A stretch of DNA of 64,000 bases, from the NCBI GenBank assembly GCA_030323885.1, contig CM059188.1:111196763-111260762 (forward strand). Direction: 5' to 3'. The stretch comes from Branchipolynoe longqiensis (lineage: Eukaryota; Annelida; Polychaeta; Phyllodocida; Polynoidae). Of the stretch, positions 54,918 through 64,000 are shown in pieces. Position 1 is the first letter of the stretch, and every line of letters starts with the position of its first letter. The position numbers were made by a program, and so were the translations under genes. The notes below the pieces were generated by a model that saw only the letters and a list, made by a program, of their open reading frames with translations, was not told the DNA's origin and searched no databases.

Positions 54918-55645
54918 GCCATACGCGGTGAGACAGAGTTACACAAATACTAGGCATATGTACACACATATTGTTTGCGATGTAATTCAAGGGGTACAGG
55001 TCATTGTCCATAGGACACCTCTGGAGTTGGACATGATCAAAGACATGTGTGAATGGTGAGGTGTTTAACACACAGTATCACGGCATGGTAATGACCGCAA
55101 ACCTATGTTTACTCTAAAAAAAAAAGGAGAACCACGTCGTGATGCGATGTTTATACCACCACAATGACTGCCTGAGAATGCCATAATCGATCGCCTCAAA
55201 TGCCCCCCACCCATCCCCCACCCCCCACCCCGTTCACAGTTCACGTGATACGTCGCTTATGGTTTTTAAGAATCATTTATCTAGAATGCATGTTGAAGAA
55301 ACGTGAAACATGTTTGCACGCATTAATACAGGAGGCACGAAACCCCCCACCCCCACAACCAACCACCCTCCACTGCTCCACCACCCTGTGTAGCATCCAT
55401 CACCCCTCCCCCCCACACACACACTCACAGACCAACACCAGATATGATGTGTGTGCCATCTCTTTTGGATTTCAGCGGAATCAGATGTGCCGTGTGTAGC
55501 CGTGTGGAAGGCCCACCATACTGCTACTAAGTGGTAGCTAGTGTAGAAGGATGAGCGGCAGCAAAGTCTAACACCGCTCCATCGAACAGAGGGTGTGTGT
55601 GGGGGTGGGGGGGGGAGCCATTAGGGGCCTAGCGTTGGATTCTCA
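54918..55645. other. Unassigned, C-rich in part
   Basis: C-rich runs at about 55200-55235 and 55345-55430; G-run near 55595-55615. No gene or shared repeat recognised. Confidence 0.45.
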
Positions 55646-55648
55646 GGT

Positions 55649-55957
55649 TGGTTGGTTGGTGGTTGGAGTTTTACATCCTGGACACATCTAAGGTCATACC
55701 AGGATGGGTACATATAGATGTGTGACTTTATAGTGCTGACCCACTGGGAAATCAGGCCACCAGCACCATGACCCGATATTCCATTATCCTGACATTGAGA
55801 TAACCAGTCCTTGCCCTATCCCATTAATGCCGAGTGCCAGGCTAGGAAGTGAAAAGTATAAATTTTGTAAGTCATTGGTTTAACTCGACCGGGAAATGAA
55901 CTCCCAACCTCGCGCAGGCAAGGCCTGTGCTCTACTGATTTGGCCACCATGTCCGGT
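55649..55957 (-). mobile_element. SINE family A, A1, internal deletions
   Basis: A1 tail, body missing ~25 bp near 55718 and ~12 bp near 55780, A1 head (inverse of 'ggacatggtggccaaatcag'). Confidence 0.83.
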
Positions 55958-56365
55958 GGGATTTTCACAGAAATCGGCGATGAACAGAAATGGACAGGCC
56001 ACGGTCATGCATCTAATCCACCCTGAAATACAAAATGGCTAAGCAAACAAAACAACCATCCCACCTGGTCGCAGTCCTAAAGGGTCCGAGTGTGTTATGG
56101 CACACTGGCGCACTATCTAAGGACAGGGCTTGGGTGAAAGGATGCTGTAACAAATCAAAAGGGATGGGATTCTCTCCCGCAAGCCTGCACCCATGTAGAT
56201 GTACATAGTAGGCTAAGGTATCATCATACTCAGACTAGACAAAACTCTTGAAAAATACAAAAAAACTAACATACGCTACTAACACCCAAAATCGCAAAAG
56301 GATGGCCTGAGCAGAAACAGGTAGACACTCCTGGGCAAGGAACCAGACCAAAACAGCACCACAGC

Positions 56366-56445
56366 TGTCCAGCATTGAAAACAAGCACCCTCATGGGAGC
56401 TTATACGTTATGGGCAGAGTAAATACCTTGCCAATAAAAAAATTA
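56366..56445 (+). mobile_element. LINE 3' UTR fragment (19.3-kb LINE family)
   Basis: 'gtccagcattgaaaacaagc' and 'tacgttatgggcagagtaaa' match the 3' UTR of 19274-21435 and 14055-15187. No coding part is present. Confidence 0.6.
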
Positions 56446-56455
56446 AATAACAAAA

Positions 56456-56700
56456 ATATTTATTTGGTGGAAACCCGCTGCTACACAGGCTACTCTTTCC
56501 AATAAGCAGCAAGGGGGTCTTTTATATGCACTCTCCCACAGACAGGACAGCACATACCACAGCCTTTGATGAACCATTTGTAGACCAATGGTTGGAACGG
56601 AAAATAGCCCAAACTACAAATGTGTCCACTGAACAGTATCGCTAGGATAATCCATACCTTCACAGGTGGACACTCTACCGCCTGAGCTACGTTCCACTCC
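56456..56700 (-). mobile_element. SINE family H
   Basis: Minus strand: body 'ttccaataagcagcaagggg' to 'aaactacaaatgtg'; head at the right with 'gaccgcctgagctac'-class words (inverse of GTAGCTCAGGCGGTAGAGTG, a good A box). The extreme 3' tail is missing. Confidence 0.8.
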
Positions 56701-56713
56701 CTCCTCCACTGGT

Positions 56714-56774
56714 CCGTCCTGATATGACCTTAGATGTTGCTAGGACGTAAAACAACAACAAACAAACAAACAAA
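56714..56774 (+). mobile_element. 61-bp SINE-A tail with its own 12-bp TSD
   Basis: Only 'ccgtcctgatatgacc' through the A2 tail is present, yet a perfect target duplication TCCTCCACTGGT flanks it (56702-56713, 56775-56786). An independent, extremely 5'-truncated retroposition event. Confidence 0.9.
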
Positions 56775-57122
56775 TCCTCCACTGGTTCCTACTGACTGAC
56801 ACACTGCATGAACGCAGGTAACTCTGTGAGAGTCCATTAACCCCTTACGTCATCACTCAAGGCGCTGGAGACACAAACAGGAAGTAACAGCCATCCAGCT
56901 TCCCCCGACCCCCGCCCCCCTTATACCAGCAGCAAGTGGCGCTCCTTACACTAACCGCCTGTGTTTATGGATGGGATATATCCGTAGAGGATCTCACCAG
57001 TGCCAAGTGCCCGGGAGGAGGAGGGGGAGGAGGAGGAGGGGCAGCAGGTGGTGGAGGCGGAAGCAAAGACACACGGAGAGAAGGAGCAGGAGCAGGAGGA
57101 GGAGCAGGAGAAGGCACCCAGC

Positions 57123-57217
57123 ATGTTTCTCCAGGTTGCGCGTGCGCATCTTCTACTGGTTTTCATTGGGCTCGTCGACAGTATGCGGACAAATATTGTC
57201 AGGGCAACGGCTGCCTG
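57123..57217 (+). CDS. Weak candidate first coding exon with signal-peptide-like start
   Basis: ATG at 57123 opens a frame whose first 31 residues contain HLLLVFIGLV after a short basic start, like a secretory signal peptide. The segment ends in CTG|GTAAGT at 57217/57218, a strong splice donor. It lies in non-repeat sequence after a purine-rich, CAG/GAG-rich leader (about 57005-57115). Upstream in-frame codons would add an acidic stretch from an ATG at 57000. No acceptor or second exon could be found and the family is unknown, so this is tentative. Confidence 0.22.
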
Positions 57218-57336
57218 GTAAGTTGCTATGGCATTGGCGTCATTTTGGTACACGCGTCCAGTACGGTCATGTGTGTCTGTGTGGGTGGGTGTTAGGGGGA
57301 GTGGGGGCGGACACATCGTGCCTAGTGGAAAAAGAA

Positions 57337-57543
57337 AAGTTTGTTTTATTTAACGACGCCTCTAGAACACATAGATTTGTTATCATCAGCTATTGGATTT
57401 CAAACATATGGTCATCCTGACATATTTCTTTAGAGGAAACCCGCTGCCATCATATACGTTACTCTTTCCGATAAGCAGCAATGGGGGGGGGGGGTCTTTT
57501 ATATGCACTTTCCCACAGACAGGACAGCACATACCACAGCTGT
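57337..57543 (-). mobile_element. SINE family H, 3' half
   Basis: 'aagtttgttttatttaacga' to 'cacataccacagc'; the head is lost at the join with the next copy. A 10-base G-run interrupts it at ~57483-57495. Confidence 0.82.
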
Positions 57544-57780
57544 TGAAAGTTTGTTTTATTTAACAATGCCTCTAGAGCACATTGATTTTTATCATCGCCT
57601 ATTGCATGTCAAAGATATATGGTCATTCTGTCATATTTCTTTGGAGCAAACCGATCTGCTGCCACACAGGCTACTCTTTCCGATAAGCAGCTTGGGGGGC
57701 CTTTCATATGCACTTTCCCACAGACAGAATAGCACATACCATAGCCTTTGATGAACCAGTTGTGGACCACAGAGCGTTGT
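57544..57780 (-). mobile_element. SINE family H, second copy directly adjoining
   Basis: Begins again with 'gaaagtttgttttatttaac' and extends further ('gatgaaccagttgtggacca'), head absent. Two same-strand partial copies abutting suggest one inserted into the other's missing half. Confidence 0.82.
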
Positions 57781-57819
57781 TTCCGCATGCGAATCATATG
57801 AGGGGCGGATAGGGCCGGT

Positions 57820-57915
57820 GGTTGGTTTGTTGGTTGTTGGAGTTTTACATCCTAGCATCATCTAACGTTATATCAGGAAGGGTACCGACACTCACGGCGA
57901 CTTAATAATGCTGCC
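57820..57915 (-). mobile_element. SINE family A tail fragment (A1)
   Basis: A1 tail and early body, cut at 'gctgccccaatag' by the next SINE. Confidence 0.78.
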
Positions 57916-58238
57916 CCAATAGGTTGTTTGTTGTTGTTTTATGTCCTAGCAACATCTAAGGTCATATCAAGATGGGTACCGACTTGTGACAATGCGCACT
58001 CATGGCGACTTTATAGTGCTGCCCCACTGGAATACCAGGCTGCCAGTACCATGAGCTGATATCCCACTCAGTCACATTATCCTGACACTGAGCCAACCAG
58101 CCCTTGTCCTATCCTAATAATGCTGAGCGCCAGGCTAGAAAGCGACAAGTATACATTTTTAAGTCATTGGTTTGACTCGACTAGGGTTCGAGCCTACGAC
58201 CCCATGATCTACCAAAACGAGAGACGGACGCTCTAAGC
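57916..58238 (-). mobile_element. SINE family A, A2, inserted in an A1 copy
   Basis: A2 tail (inverse of 'cataaaacaacaacaaac') and A2 head to 'acgctctaa', where the last ~25 bases are missing. Confidence 0.83.
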
Positions 58239-58262
58239 AAAGGAGACCAGGACCATTTTCAA

Positions 58263-58408
58263 TGTTTGCACTTCAAATATTAGCCATTTAAAATAGAAGG
58301 TACTTCAAAGTAAATAAAGTAAGGAATATTATAACGATCAACTTAGTATGTTCATCTACAAAAAAAAAAGCCATGGAAACTCAAAACCATCGGACTATGC
58401 AACTTTAA
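58263..58408. mobile_element. Family C element (C1), right half only
   Basis: 'tttgcacttcaaatattagc' to 'catcggactatgcaacttta'. The left half is absent where the SINE above ends. Confidence 0.75.
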
Positions 58409-58482
58409 ATATGGCAGCGAAATATGCAAGGCCTTCAGTGGTTTGCAAACTACAAGCAGATGTTGCACTGAATGATTTGTCA

Positions 58483-58830
58483 GTTGGTTGTTGGGATTTT
58501 ATGTCCTGGCAACATCAAAGGTCATATCAGGACAGGTGGCGACTTTTGACAGTTCACACTCATGGCGACTTTATAGTGATGCCCCACTGGGAGATCAAGT
58601 CACTGGCACCATGACCTGATATCCCACTCAGTCACATTATCCTGACACTGAGCTAAGCAGTCCTTCTCATATCCTAATAATCCAGAGCGCCTGGCTAGGA
58701 AGCGACAAGAATCACTTTTAAAGCCACCGGTTTGATTTGAACAGGGTTCGAGCCTGTAGTGGGTTGGAATTCCACGATCTACCAAAGCGGGAGATGGATG
58801 CTCAACTCATTCGGCCATCGGGTCTGGTGG
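58483..58830 (-). mobile_element. SINE family A, A3 arrangement
   Basis: A1-type tail (inverse of 'ccaggacataaaatccc') with an A2/A3 head containing the extra 'gtgggttggaattccacg' module next to the B box. Confidence 0.8.
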
Positions 58831-59032
58831 TTAGCGTACATCTTCAGACCCCGGTGATGGAATATATTCCTAGGTTGGAATTGCATGGTGAGATTATGCG
58901 GAGGGCTTCCACTGCTTAACCTTTGTATTTAGTGTGCGTATGAACCTTCTTTTCTTTTTTATTCCTTTACGTGTGGTAAGAAGAGACTACTCCAGCTGTG
59001 ATTTGATTTCCACAAAGCCTTCTCTTCTATGC

Positions 59033-59282
59033 ATATGTCACAAGTCGGCACCCGTCCTCTGATGGGACCATAAATGGTGCTAGGGCGTAAAACCCAAATA
59101 AAGCAAACAAAAAACAAAATCCTGATTTGACCTTAGATGTTGCCAGGATGTCAAACCCCAACAGACAAACTTTCCCAAGTGAACTGGCCACGCAGGGGAA
59201 GCAACTCTATTTCACTTCTCAAGAATGTCGCCAATTGTCTTCTTTGTGGTATGTTGCTAGAACGTAAAACAACCGCAAACAA
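59033..59282 (+). mobile_element. Cluster of SINE-A tail scraps
   Basis: Three successive tails: 59037-59120 ('gctagggcgtaaaacc'), 59122-59170 ('ttgccaggatgtcaaacccc'), 59248-59282 ('gttgctagaacgtaaaacaa'). All + strand and lacking heads, like the 61-bp example at 56714. Confidence 0.65.
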
Positions 59283-59359
59283 AAAATCGTTGTGGTAGGA
59301 TTGGTGGTGGTAGTAGGTAGCGGGAGAGTGGTGGAGAATATGTCTAGCAGGTTAGCAGG

Positions 59360-59682
59360 TGGTGGTTGTTGGAGTTTTACGTCCTGACAACAACTAAGTT
59401 CATACCAGGAAGGGTACCGACTTGTGACAGTGCGCACTCATGGTGACTTTATAGTGCTGCCCCATTGGGAGACCAGGCCACCAGTCATATTATCCTGACG
59501 CCGAGCCAACCAGTCCTTGCCCTTTCCAAATAATGCTGAGCGCCAGGCTAGGAAGTGACAAGCCTCCATTGTTAAGTCATTGGTTTTATTCGGTCAGGGT
59601 TCGAGCCCGAAGTGGGTTTGAATCCCATGAGCTACCAAAACGGGAGACAGACGCTCAACTCATTCGGCCATCCGGTCTGGTC
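59360..59682 (-). mobile_element. SINE family A, A3 arrangement
   Basis: A1 tail, ~25-bp body deletion near 59485, A3 head with 'gtgggtttgaatcccatg' and 'ctcaactcattcggccatcc'. Confidence 0.83.
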
Positions 59683-59684
59683 GG

Positions 59685-60128
59685 TCCTCTTGGTGGTATG
59701 GTGGTGGTAAGTAGGGCGGGTGGTGGTATGGCGGGTGGTGGTAAGTAGGGCAGATGGTGGTAAGTAGGGTGGATGGTGGTAAGTAGGGCAGATGGTGGTA
59801 AGTAGGGCGGATGGTGGTAAGTAGGGTGAGTGGTGGTATGGCAGGTGGCAGTAAGTAGGGCAGGTGGTGGTAAGTAGGGCAGGTGGTGATAAGTAGGGCA
59901 GATGGTGGTAAGTAGGGTGGGTGGTGGTATGATGGGTGGTGGTAAGTAGGGCAGGTGGTGGTAAGTAGGGCAGGTGGCAGTAAGTAGGGCGGGTGGCAGT
60001 AAGTAGGGCGGGTGGCAGTAAGTAGGGCGGGTGGCAGTAAGTAGGGTGGGGGGTGGTAAGTAGGGCGGATGGTGGTAAGTAGGGCGGATGATAGTAAGTA
60101 GGGCCGGTGGTGGTAAGTACGGCGGGTC
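59685..60128. repeat. 19-bp minisatellite (GGTGGTAAGTAGGGCGGAT)n
   Basis: About 23 units; Pro/Tyr/His-rich minus-strand frames are artefacts. The unit length equals that of the 2.3-kb array but the sequence is unrelated. Confidence 0.93.
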
Positions 60129-60609
60129 GCATGCGTCTAGCCGCCCGCTAAAAGCCTGCGCATGTGCACTCCCACGCGGCGCTTGCATAATTTGCGCTAT
60201 TTAATCAGCAGGCATCCCTACTCGGCGTGCTGATAGATATTCCCCGCGCCCCGACGCGCGACGGCAAGCACCGCCCGATGGGCCCGGCAGGTCCTCAGCT
60301 CAATGCGGGCAGCTTATGGGTCCGGTGCCTACCACCATTTGGAAAGCACTTTATCCATACTGTCGAATTGGGCAAGCTCTCGATGATCCATATTTCGGTG
60401 GAAGTGAAGTTTTTTGTCTTTTTTTGTTGGGGAGGGGGGTTCAAATTATGTTATTCCAGTTGAATAATATCTTGTTTCAGCACTGACTCAAGCCTTAGCA
60501 ATAATGTTACATTTATGGTTGAGATGACGAGATGGGGAAACACCTGAAATGAGAGTATGTTGGTACAATCGGTTCCGTTGGTGTAATTCAGTATGGGATA
60601 ACTCCGAGC
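60129..60609. other. Unassigned, CpG-rich at its start
   Basis: 60125-60300 is CpG-rich ('ccccgcgccccgacgcgcga'). An open frame at 60227-60463 has no recognised domain. Confidence 0.4.
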
Positions 60610-61130
60610 ATATATATCCAGTTTGTATGGAGGCGGTGCCGTGTGTCCATTCGGGTCAAAGGCAAGATCTACCGTGCAATCGTGCTATCCACCTTACTAT
60701 ACGGAGCCGAGGCCTGGACAGTGTATAGATGACAGGTGAAAACGCTGCATGCCTTCATGATGCGACATCGGCGTTCAATCATGAGGCTAAACTGGAAGGA
60801 CAAAGTGACAAATAAGGAAATACTCGAACGGACTGGGCTGCCCTCTATGGAAAATCTTCTGATTAAAAAGAATCTCCGGTGGACACCACATGAGGATGTC
60901 ATCAGACAGGCTACCAAAGCAGATCCTCTATTCTCAATTGTCTTCTGGTTACAGAAAGAGAGGGCGCCCTCGTCTCCAGTTCAAGGATACCATCAAGAGA
61001 AACCTGAAGCTGAGAGACATTAAGACCGACTCATGGACGCAACTCTCACAGCAGAGAGCTAAATGGAGAGCGGCAGTCAAGTAATGAAAGCAGCCTTTGT
61101 CGCATCGCGACCAACAGCATGATGATGATG
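60610..61130 (+). pseudogene. LINE fragment, C-terminal RT region, (GATGAT)n tail
   Basis: Same family as 42364-43152, opposite strand. Successive frames give KIYRAIVLSTLLYGAEAWTV (stop at ~60729), LHAFMMRHRRSIMRLNWKDK, VTNKEILERTGLPSMENLL, then after a frameshift GYRKRGRPRLQFKDTIKRNL and AKWRAAVK. It ends 'cagcatgatgatgatgatgg'. The first bases (~60610) mark the 5' truncation; no TSD identified. Confidence 0.85.
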
Positions 61131-61195
61131 ATGGTAGCGTGAGAGTGTAGAGGCAATGCCTAATTATCCACCCTCCCCTTCCATCCACACATTGA

Positions 61196-61230
61196 TGGGG
61201 GAGGGGGGGGGGGGGGGGGGGGGGGGGGAG
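61196..61230. repeat. Poly-G run
   Basis: Over 25 consecutive G with single A interruptions at its ends. Confidence 0.9.
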
Positions 61231-61435
61231 GGAGCAGGGAGCAATGATGAACTTACCAGCTGGATTGCATCTGAGAGTCTGACCGGAATCGAAATATGTT
61301 GCACCTGGTCCTAAATATAAAATAATCTGTCGATGTAATTATTTTAGATACTTAGGTGCTTATATAGGCCTATATGAAATAGTCTCTTCATATAAAAGGT
61401 CTTAGCGAATTAATACCAGTACTAGTTATATAAGG

Positions 61436-61766
61436 ACCAGGCGCAGTGGCCGAATCGATAGAGCACGGGCTTCGAGTGTGAGAGACCGGGAGTTCGGTTC
61501 CCGGTCGAGTCAAACCGATGACTTATCAAATTGATTTGTGTCGCTTCTTTGCCTGGCACTCGGCGTTAATAGGATATGGCAAGTCAAGGACTGGTTGGCT
61601 CAGTGTCAGGATTATTTGACTGAGTGGGATATGGGGTCATGGTGCTGGCAGCCTGATATCCCAGCGGGGAGGCACTATGAAGTCGCCATGATTGCACACT
61701 GTCACAAATCGGTACCCATTCTGATATGAGCTTAGATGTTGCCAGGACGTAAACCGACCAACCAAC
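61436..61766 (+). mobile_element. SINE family A, A1, with 10-bp TSD
   Basis: Head ACCAGGCGCAGTGGCCGAATC, B-box region GAGTTCGGTTCCC, tail 'cgaccaaccaac'. TSD TTATATAAGG at 61426-61435 and 61767-61776. Confidence 0.88.
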
Positions 61767-61839
61767 TTATATAAGGCCCATATTAATCTTGATATAAATA
61801 TCTTAAGACAATTATTAGATATGTGTATAAACCTATATA

Positions 61840-62176
61840 CGTGACCAGAAGGGATTGCCGAATGAGTTAGAGCGTCCGTCTCCCGTGTTGGTAGATCGTG
61901 GGGTCGTGGGTTCGAACCCTGGTCGAGTCAAACCAATGACGTACAAATTGATACTTGTCACTTCCTAGCCTGGCGCTTGGCATTATTAGGATAGGGCAAA
62001 TACTGGTTGGCTCAGTGTCAGGATAATGTGACTGAGTGGGATATGAGGTCATGGTGCTGGCGGCCTAGTCTTCCAGTGGGGCATCACTATAAAGTCACCA
62101 TGAGTGTGCACTGTCACAAGTCAGTACCCATCCTGATATGACCTTAGCTGTTGCTAGGACGTAAAACAACAAACAA
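61840..62176 (+). mobile_element. SINE family A, A2, with ~9-bp TSD
   Basis: Head 'gaccagaagggattgccgaa', canonical B box GGGTTCGAACCC, tail 'acaacaaacaaa'. ACCTATATA occurs at 61831-61839 and 62177-62185. Confidence 0.87.
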
Positions 62177-62185
62177 ACCTATATA

Positions 62186-62889
62186 AGGATAATCTATTCT
62201 CTGAATGGTAATATCTTGCAGAATTATTGGCAGTACTTAGGTATTTTAGGTATTTGCAGATTCTTAAAATAATTCATCTATGTAAACACATTATGGAATG
62301 ACTTGCATTTGCGAATGGAAATAGTAAATGTTGCTTTCACTTTTAAATCGCCGCAGTTTATGGTGTAGTTATTGTAGGTCTGATTGGTAAACATCACGAT
62401 GTTGAGATCGTCTATTTATACAAGTGTGTATAAATAAGCATTCATTCCCACAAGCTAGTAAAAGTCACGTGACTATTTATATTCCATGACTACCCATTCC
62501 AAGATTCCATCAGCAATGCGATAAAATGAGGTGATAAAGAGCATTACGACAGCTACACAAATTAACTAAAATATTGAACCTCATAGCAACAACAAATAAT
62601 CGGTATATGCAAATCGATTTGAACGAAAACATTACAGTGTAAAGCGTGAATATGATAATTTGCCAAACTCCAGATTGAGATGCGATCTTAGATAGTAATG
62701 AAAAGAAAAACCCATGTTTCCTGTACAAATATTAGGAGAAGCAAATAATCTATTTCCACAAGACAGTAATGCATACCAACCCAATAATAGGTTCAACAGT
62801 CAATGCAGGACTGCATTGATGAATGGAGTTTACTTCTATGAATTAATCATGCTCAGAGAGAGGGCCTTTGGTTATAGCTAGGCTCATGG
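62186..62889. other. Unassigned AT-rich sequence
   Basis: Nothing recognisable on either strand. Confidence 0.4.
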
Positions 62890-63675
62890 AGAGTCAGACA
62901 CAGGAGGGCCTGTTAGGTATGTGGTAGTTAAAGGGGTGAGTCTAATGTAGTGACAGCCAGGGGGGACTGTTGGGTCTGTGGTAGTTAAAGGGATGAGTCT
63001 AATGTAATCACACCCAGGGGGTACTGTTGGGTTTGTGGTAGTTAAAGGGTCGGGTGAAATGGAGTCACACCCAGGAGGGATTGTTGGGTCCATGGTAGTT
63101 AAAGGGACGAGTCTGATGGCGGGTTACACCCAGGGGGGACTGTTGGGTCTGTGGTAGTTAAAGGACCACGTGTAAAGGAGTCACACCTAGGGGGGATTGT
63201 TTGGTCTGTGGTAGTTAAAGCGATGAGTCTGATGGAGTCATACTCAGGAGGGACTGTTATGTCTATGGTAGTTAAAGGGATGAGTCTAATGGAGTCACAC
63301 CCAGAGGGGACTGTTGGTTCTGTGGTAGTTAAAGGACCGTGTGAAATGGAGCCACACCAGCGGGGGGGACTGTTGGGTCTGTCGTAGTTAAAGGGATGAG
63401 TCTAATGGAGTCATGCAAGGGGGACTGTTGGGTTTGTGGTAGTTAAAGGGACCAGTCTGATGGAGTCACACCCATGGGGGACTGTTGGGTCTGTGGTAGT
63501 TAAAGGGATGAGTATGATGGAGTCACACCCAGGAGGGACTGTTCGGTCTCTGGTACTTAAATGGATGAGTCTAATAGAGTCATGCCAGGGGGACTGTTGG
63601 GTTTGTGGTAGTTAAAGGAACCATTCTGATGGAGTCAGACCCAGGGGAGATTGTTAGGTATGTGGTAGTTAAAAG
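62890..63675. repeat. 57-bp minisatellite ('ctgtggtagttaaagggatg')n
   Basis: About 13-14 units containing 'ggagtcacacccagg', 'actgttgggtctgtgg' and 'tagttaaaggga'. Units of 57 (a multiple of 3) keep the frame, giving regular but spurious peptides on both strands. Confidence 0.93.
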
Positions 63676-64000
63676 GCTGCCTCCTCAGGAGTGAACCAGT
63701 GTTGGGTGGTGGCACTCCAATATGTGTCTGGAAAGGACAGAACTCACTTGGTGTCCCCCTATTGTCCCCAGTGCGGAAATATGTCAATGTCAGTCTAACC
63801 CGCTGAATGTTTCTAAAGAACTCTGTGGTCTCCAGTTATTCCCACCAGCCTGGTCAGATACTGGACATGTCTCTGGTATATAACAGACGTGGAGCTGTCT
63901 ATTGTCTAATTACTTATCAGCAACTTCATATTGATATTGTTATTTTATGTGCGCCAATACCTTCAGTGATGATGCATGTAGTATAAGTTATTCTGTTTAC
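63676..64000. other. Unassigned
   Basis: Unique sequence to the window edge; no gene recognised. Confidence 0.4.

Noticed and set aside
57000..57316. Glu-rich and Arg-rich alternative proteins in the GA-rich leader
   Set aside because: Several overlapping frames on both strands are open only because of the GGA/GCA repeats; only the 57123 start with the donor site was kept, at low confidence.
59632..60188. Pro/Tyr/His-rich 166-177 residue proteins
   Set aside because: Translation of the 19-bp satellite.
61196..61230. Poly-G run as an element boundary
   Set aside because: No element ends flank it; more likely slippage or an assembly effect.
11840..62000. tRNA genes
   Set aside because: All tRNA-like segments are the heads of SINE copies followed by the common body; none is free-standing with a complete acceptor stem.

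Overview
The window looks like repeat-dominated intergenic DNA from an animal, most likely a mollusc or another lophotrochozoan. The evidence is several tRNA-headed SINE families, non-LTR (LINE) and Ty3/gypsy reverse-transcriptase relics, many short inverted-repeat DNA elements, long minisatellites, and no recognisable intact host gene. One SINE type here (family H) resembles SINEs I associate with gastropod genomes; that is recollection, not a search. No rRNA, free-standing tRNA, CRISPR array or bacterial-type operon was seen.

Layout. 0-7 kb: SINEs, ACGT-rich inverted-repeat elements (one nested in another, one inside a different element) and a 19-bp minisatellite. 7-19 kb: SINEs, a 5'-truncated RNase H-type LINE with a perfect 14-bp target-site duplication (TSD), CGGAC-rich elements, and a decayed LINE on the minus strand. 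19-28 kb: a 2.2-kb LINE inside an older element, further SINEs, and two LTR-like repeats in opposite orientation about 10 kb apart. 28.5-32.2 kb: the 3' half of a Ty3/gypsy retrotransposon with a 127-bp LTR, carrying three younger DNA elements. 34.9-35.9 kb: a DNA element that still carries a small gene for a MADF/Myb-SANT-like DNA-binding protein, behind a TATA box and broken by one nonsense codon. 36.5-47 kb: G-rich, 7-bp and 34-bp tandem arrays, SINEs and a LINE. 47-57 kb: foldback elements, a 55-bp minisatellite, a CpG-rich patch and one weak candidate first exon. 57-64 kb: SINEs, 19-bp and 57-bp minisatellites, and another LINE fragment.

How the parts relate. The most coherent theme is a set of PIF/Harbinger-like non-autonomous elements. 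They share a terminal core (GTCACA or close to it) and TTA/TAA target duplications. Each family has a completely different interior, yet every interior is built from degenerate motifs repeated every 10-11 bp. The MADF/Myb-like gene lies in one such element, which suggests a paired DNA-binding-protein and helically phased-site system; that link is inference. A second theme is module swapping among SINEs: heads, bodies and tails are combined differently, and one chimera occurs twice with the same junction. A third is a readable insertion chronology, with the 'C' family (ends reading AAAGTTGCATAGTCCGATG) as the old layer into which LINEs, SINEs and Harbinger-like elements jumped.

Boundaries were read by eye; family-level names are assignments by motif, not by database search.
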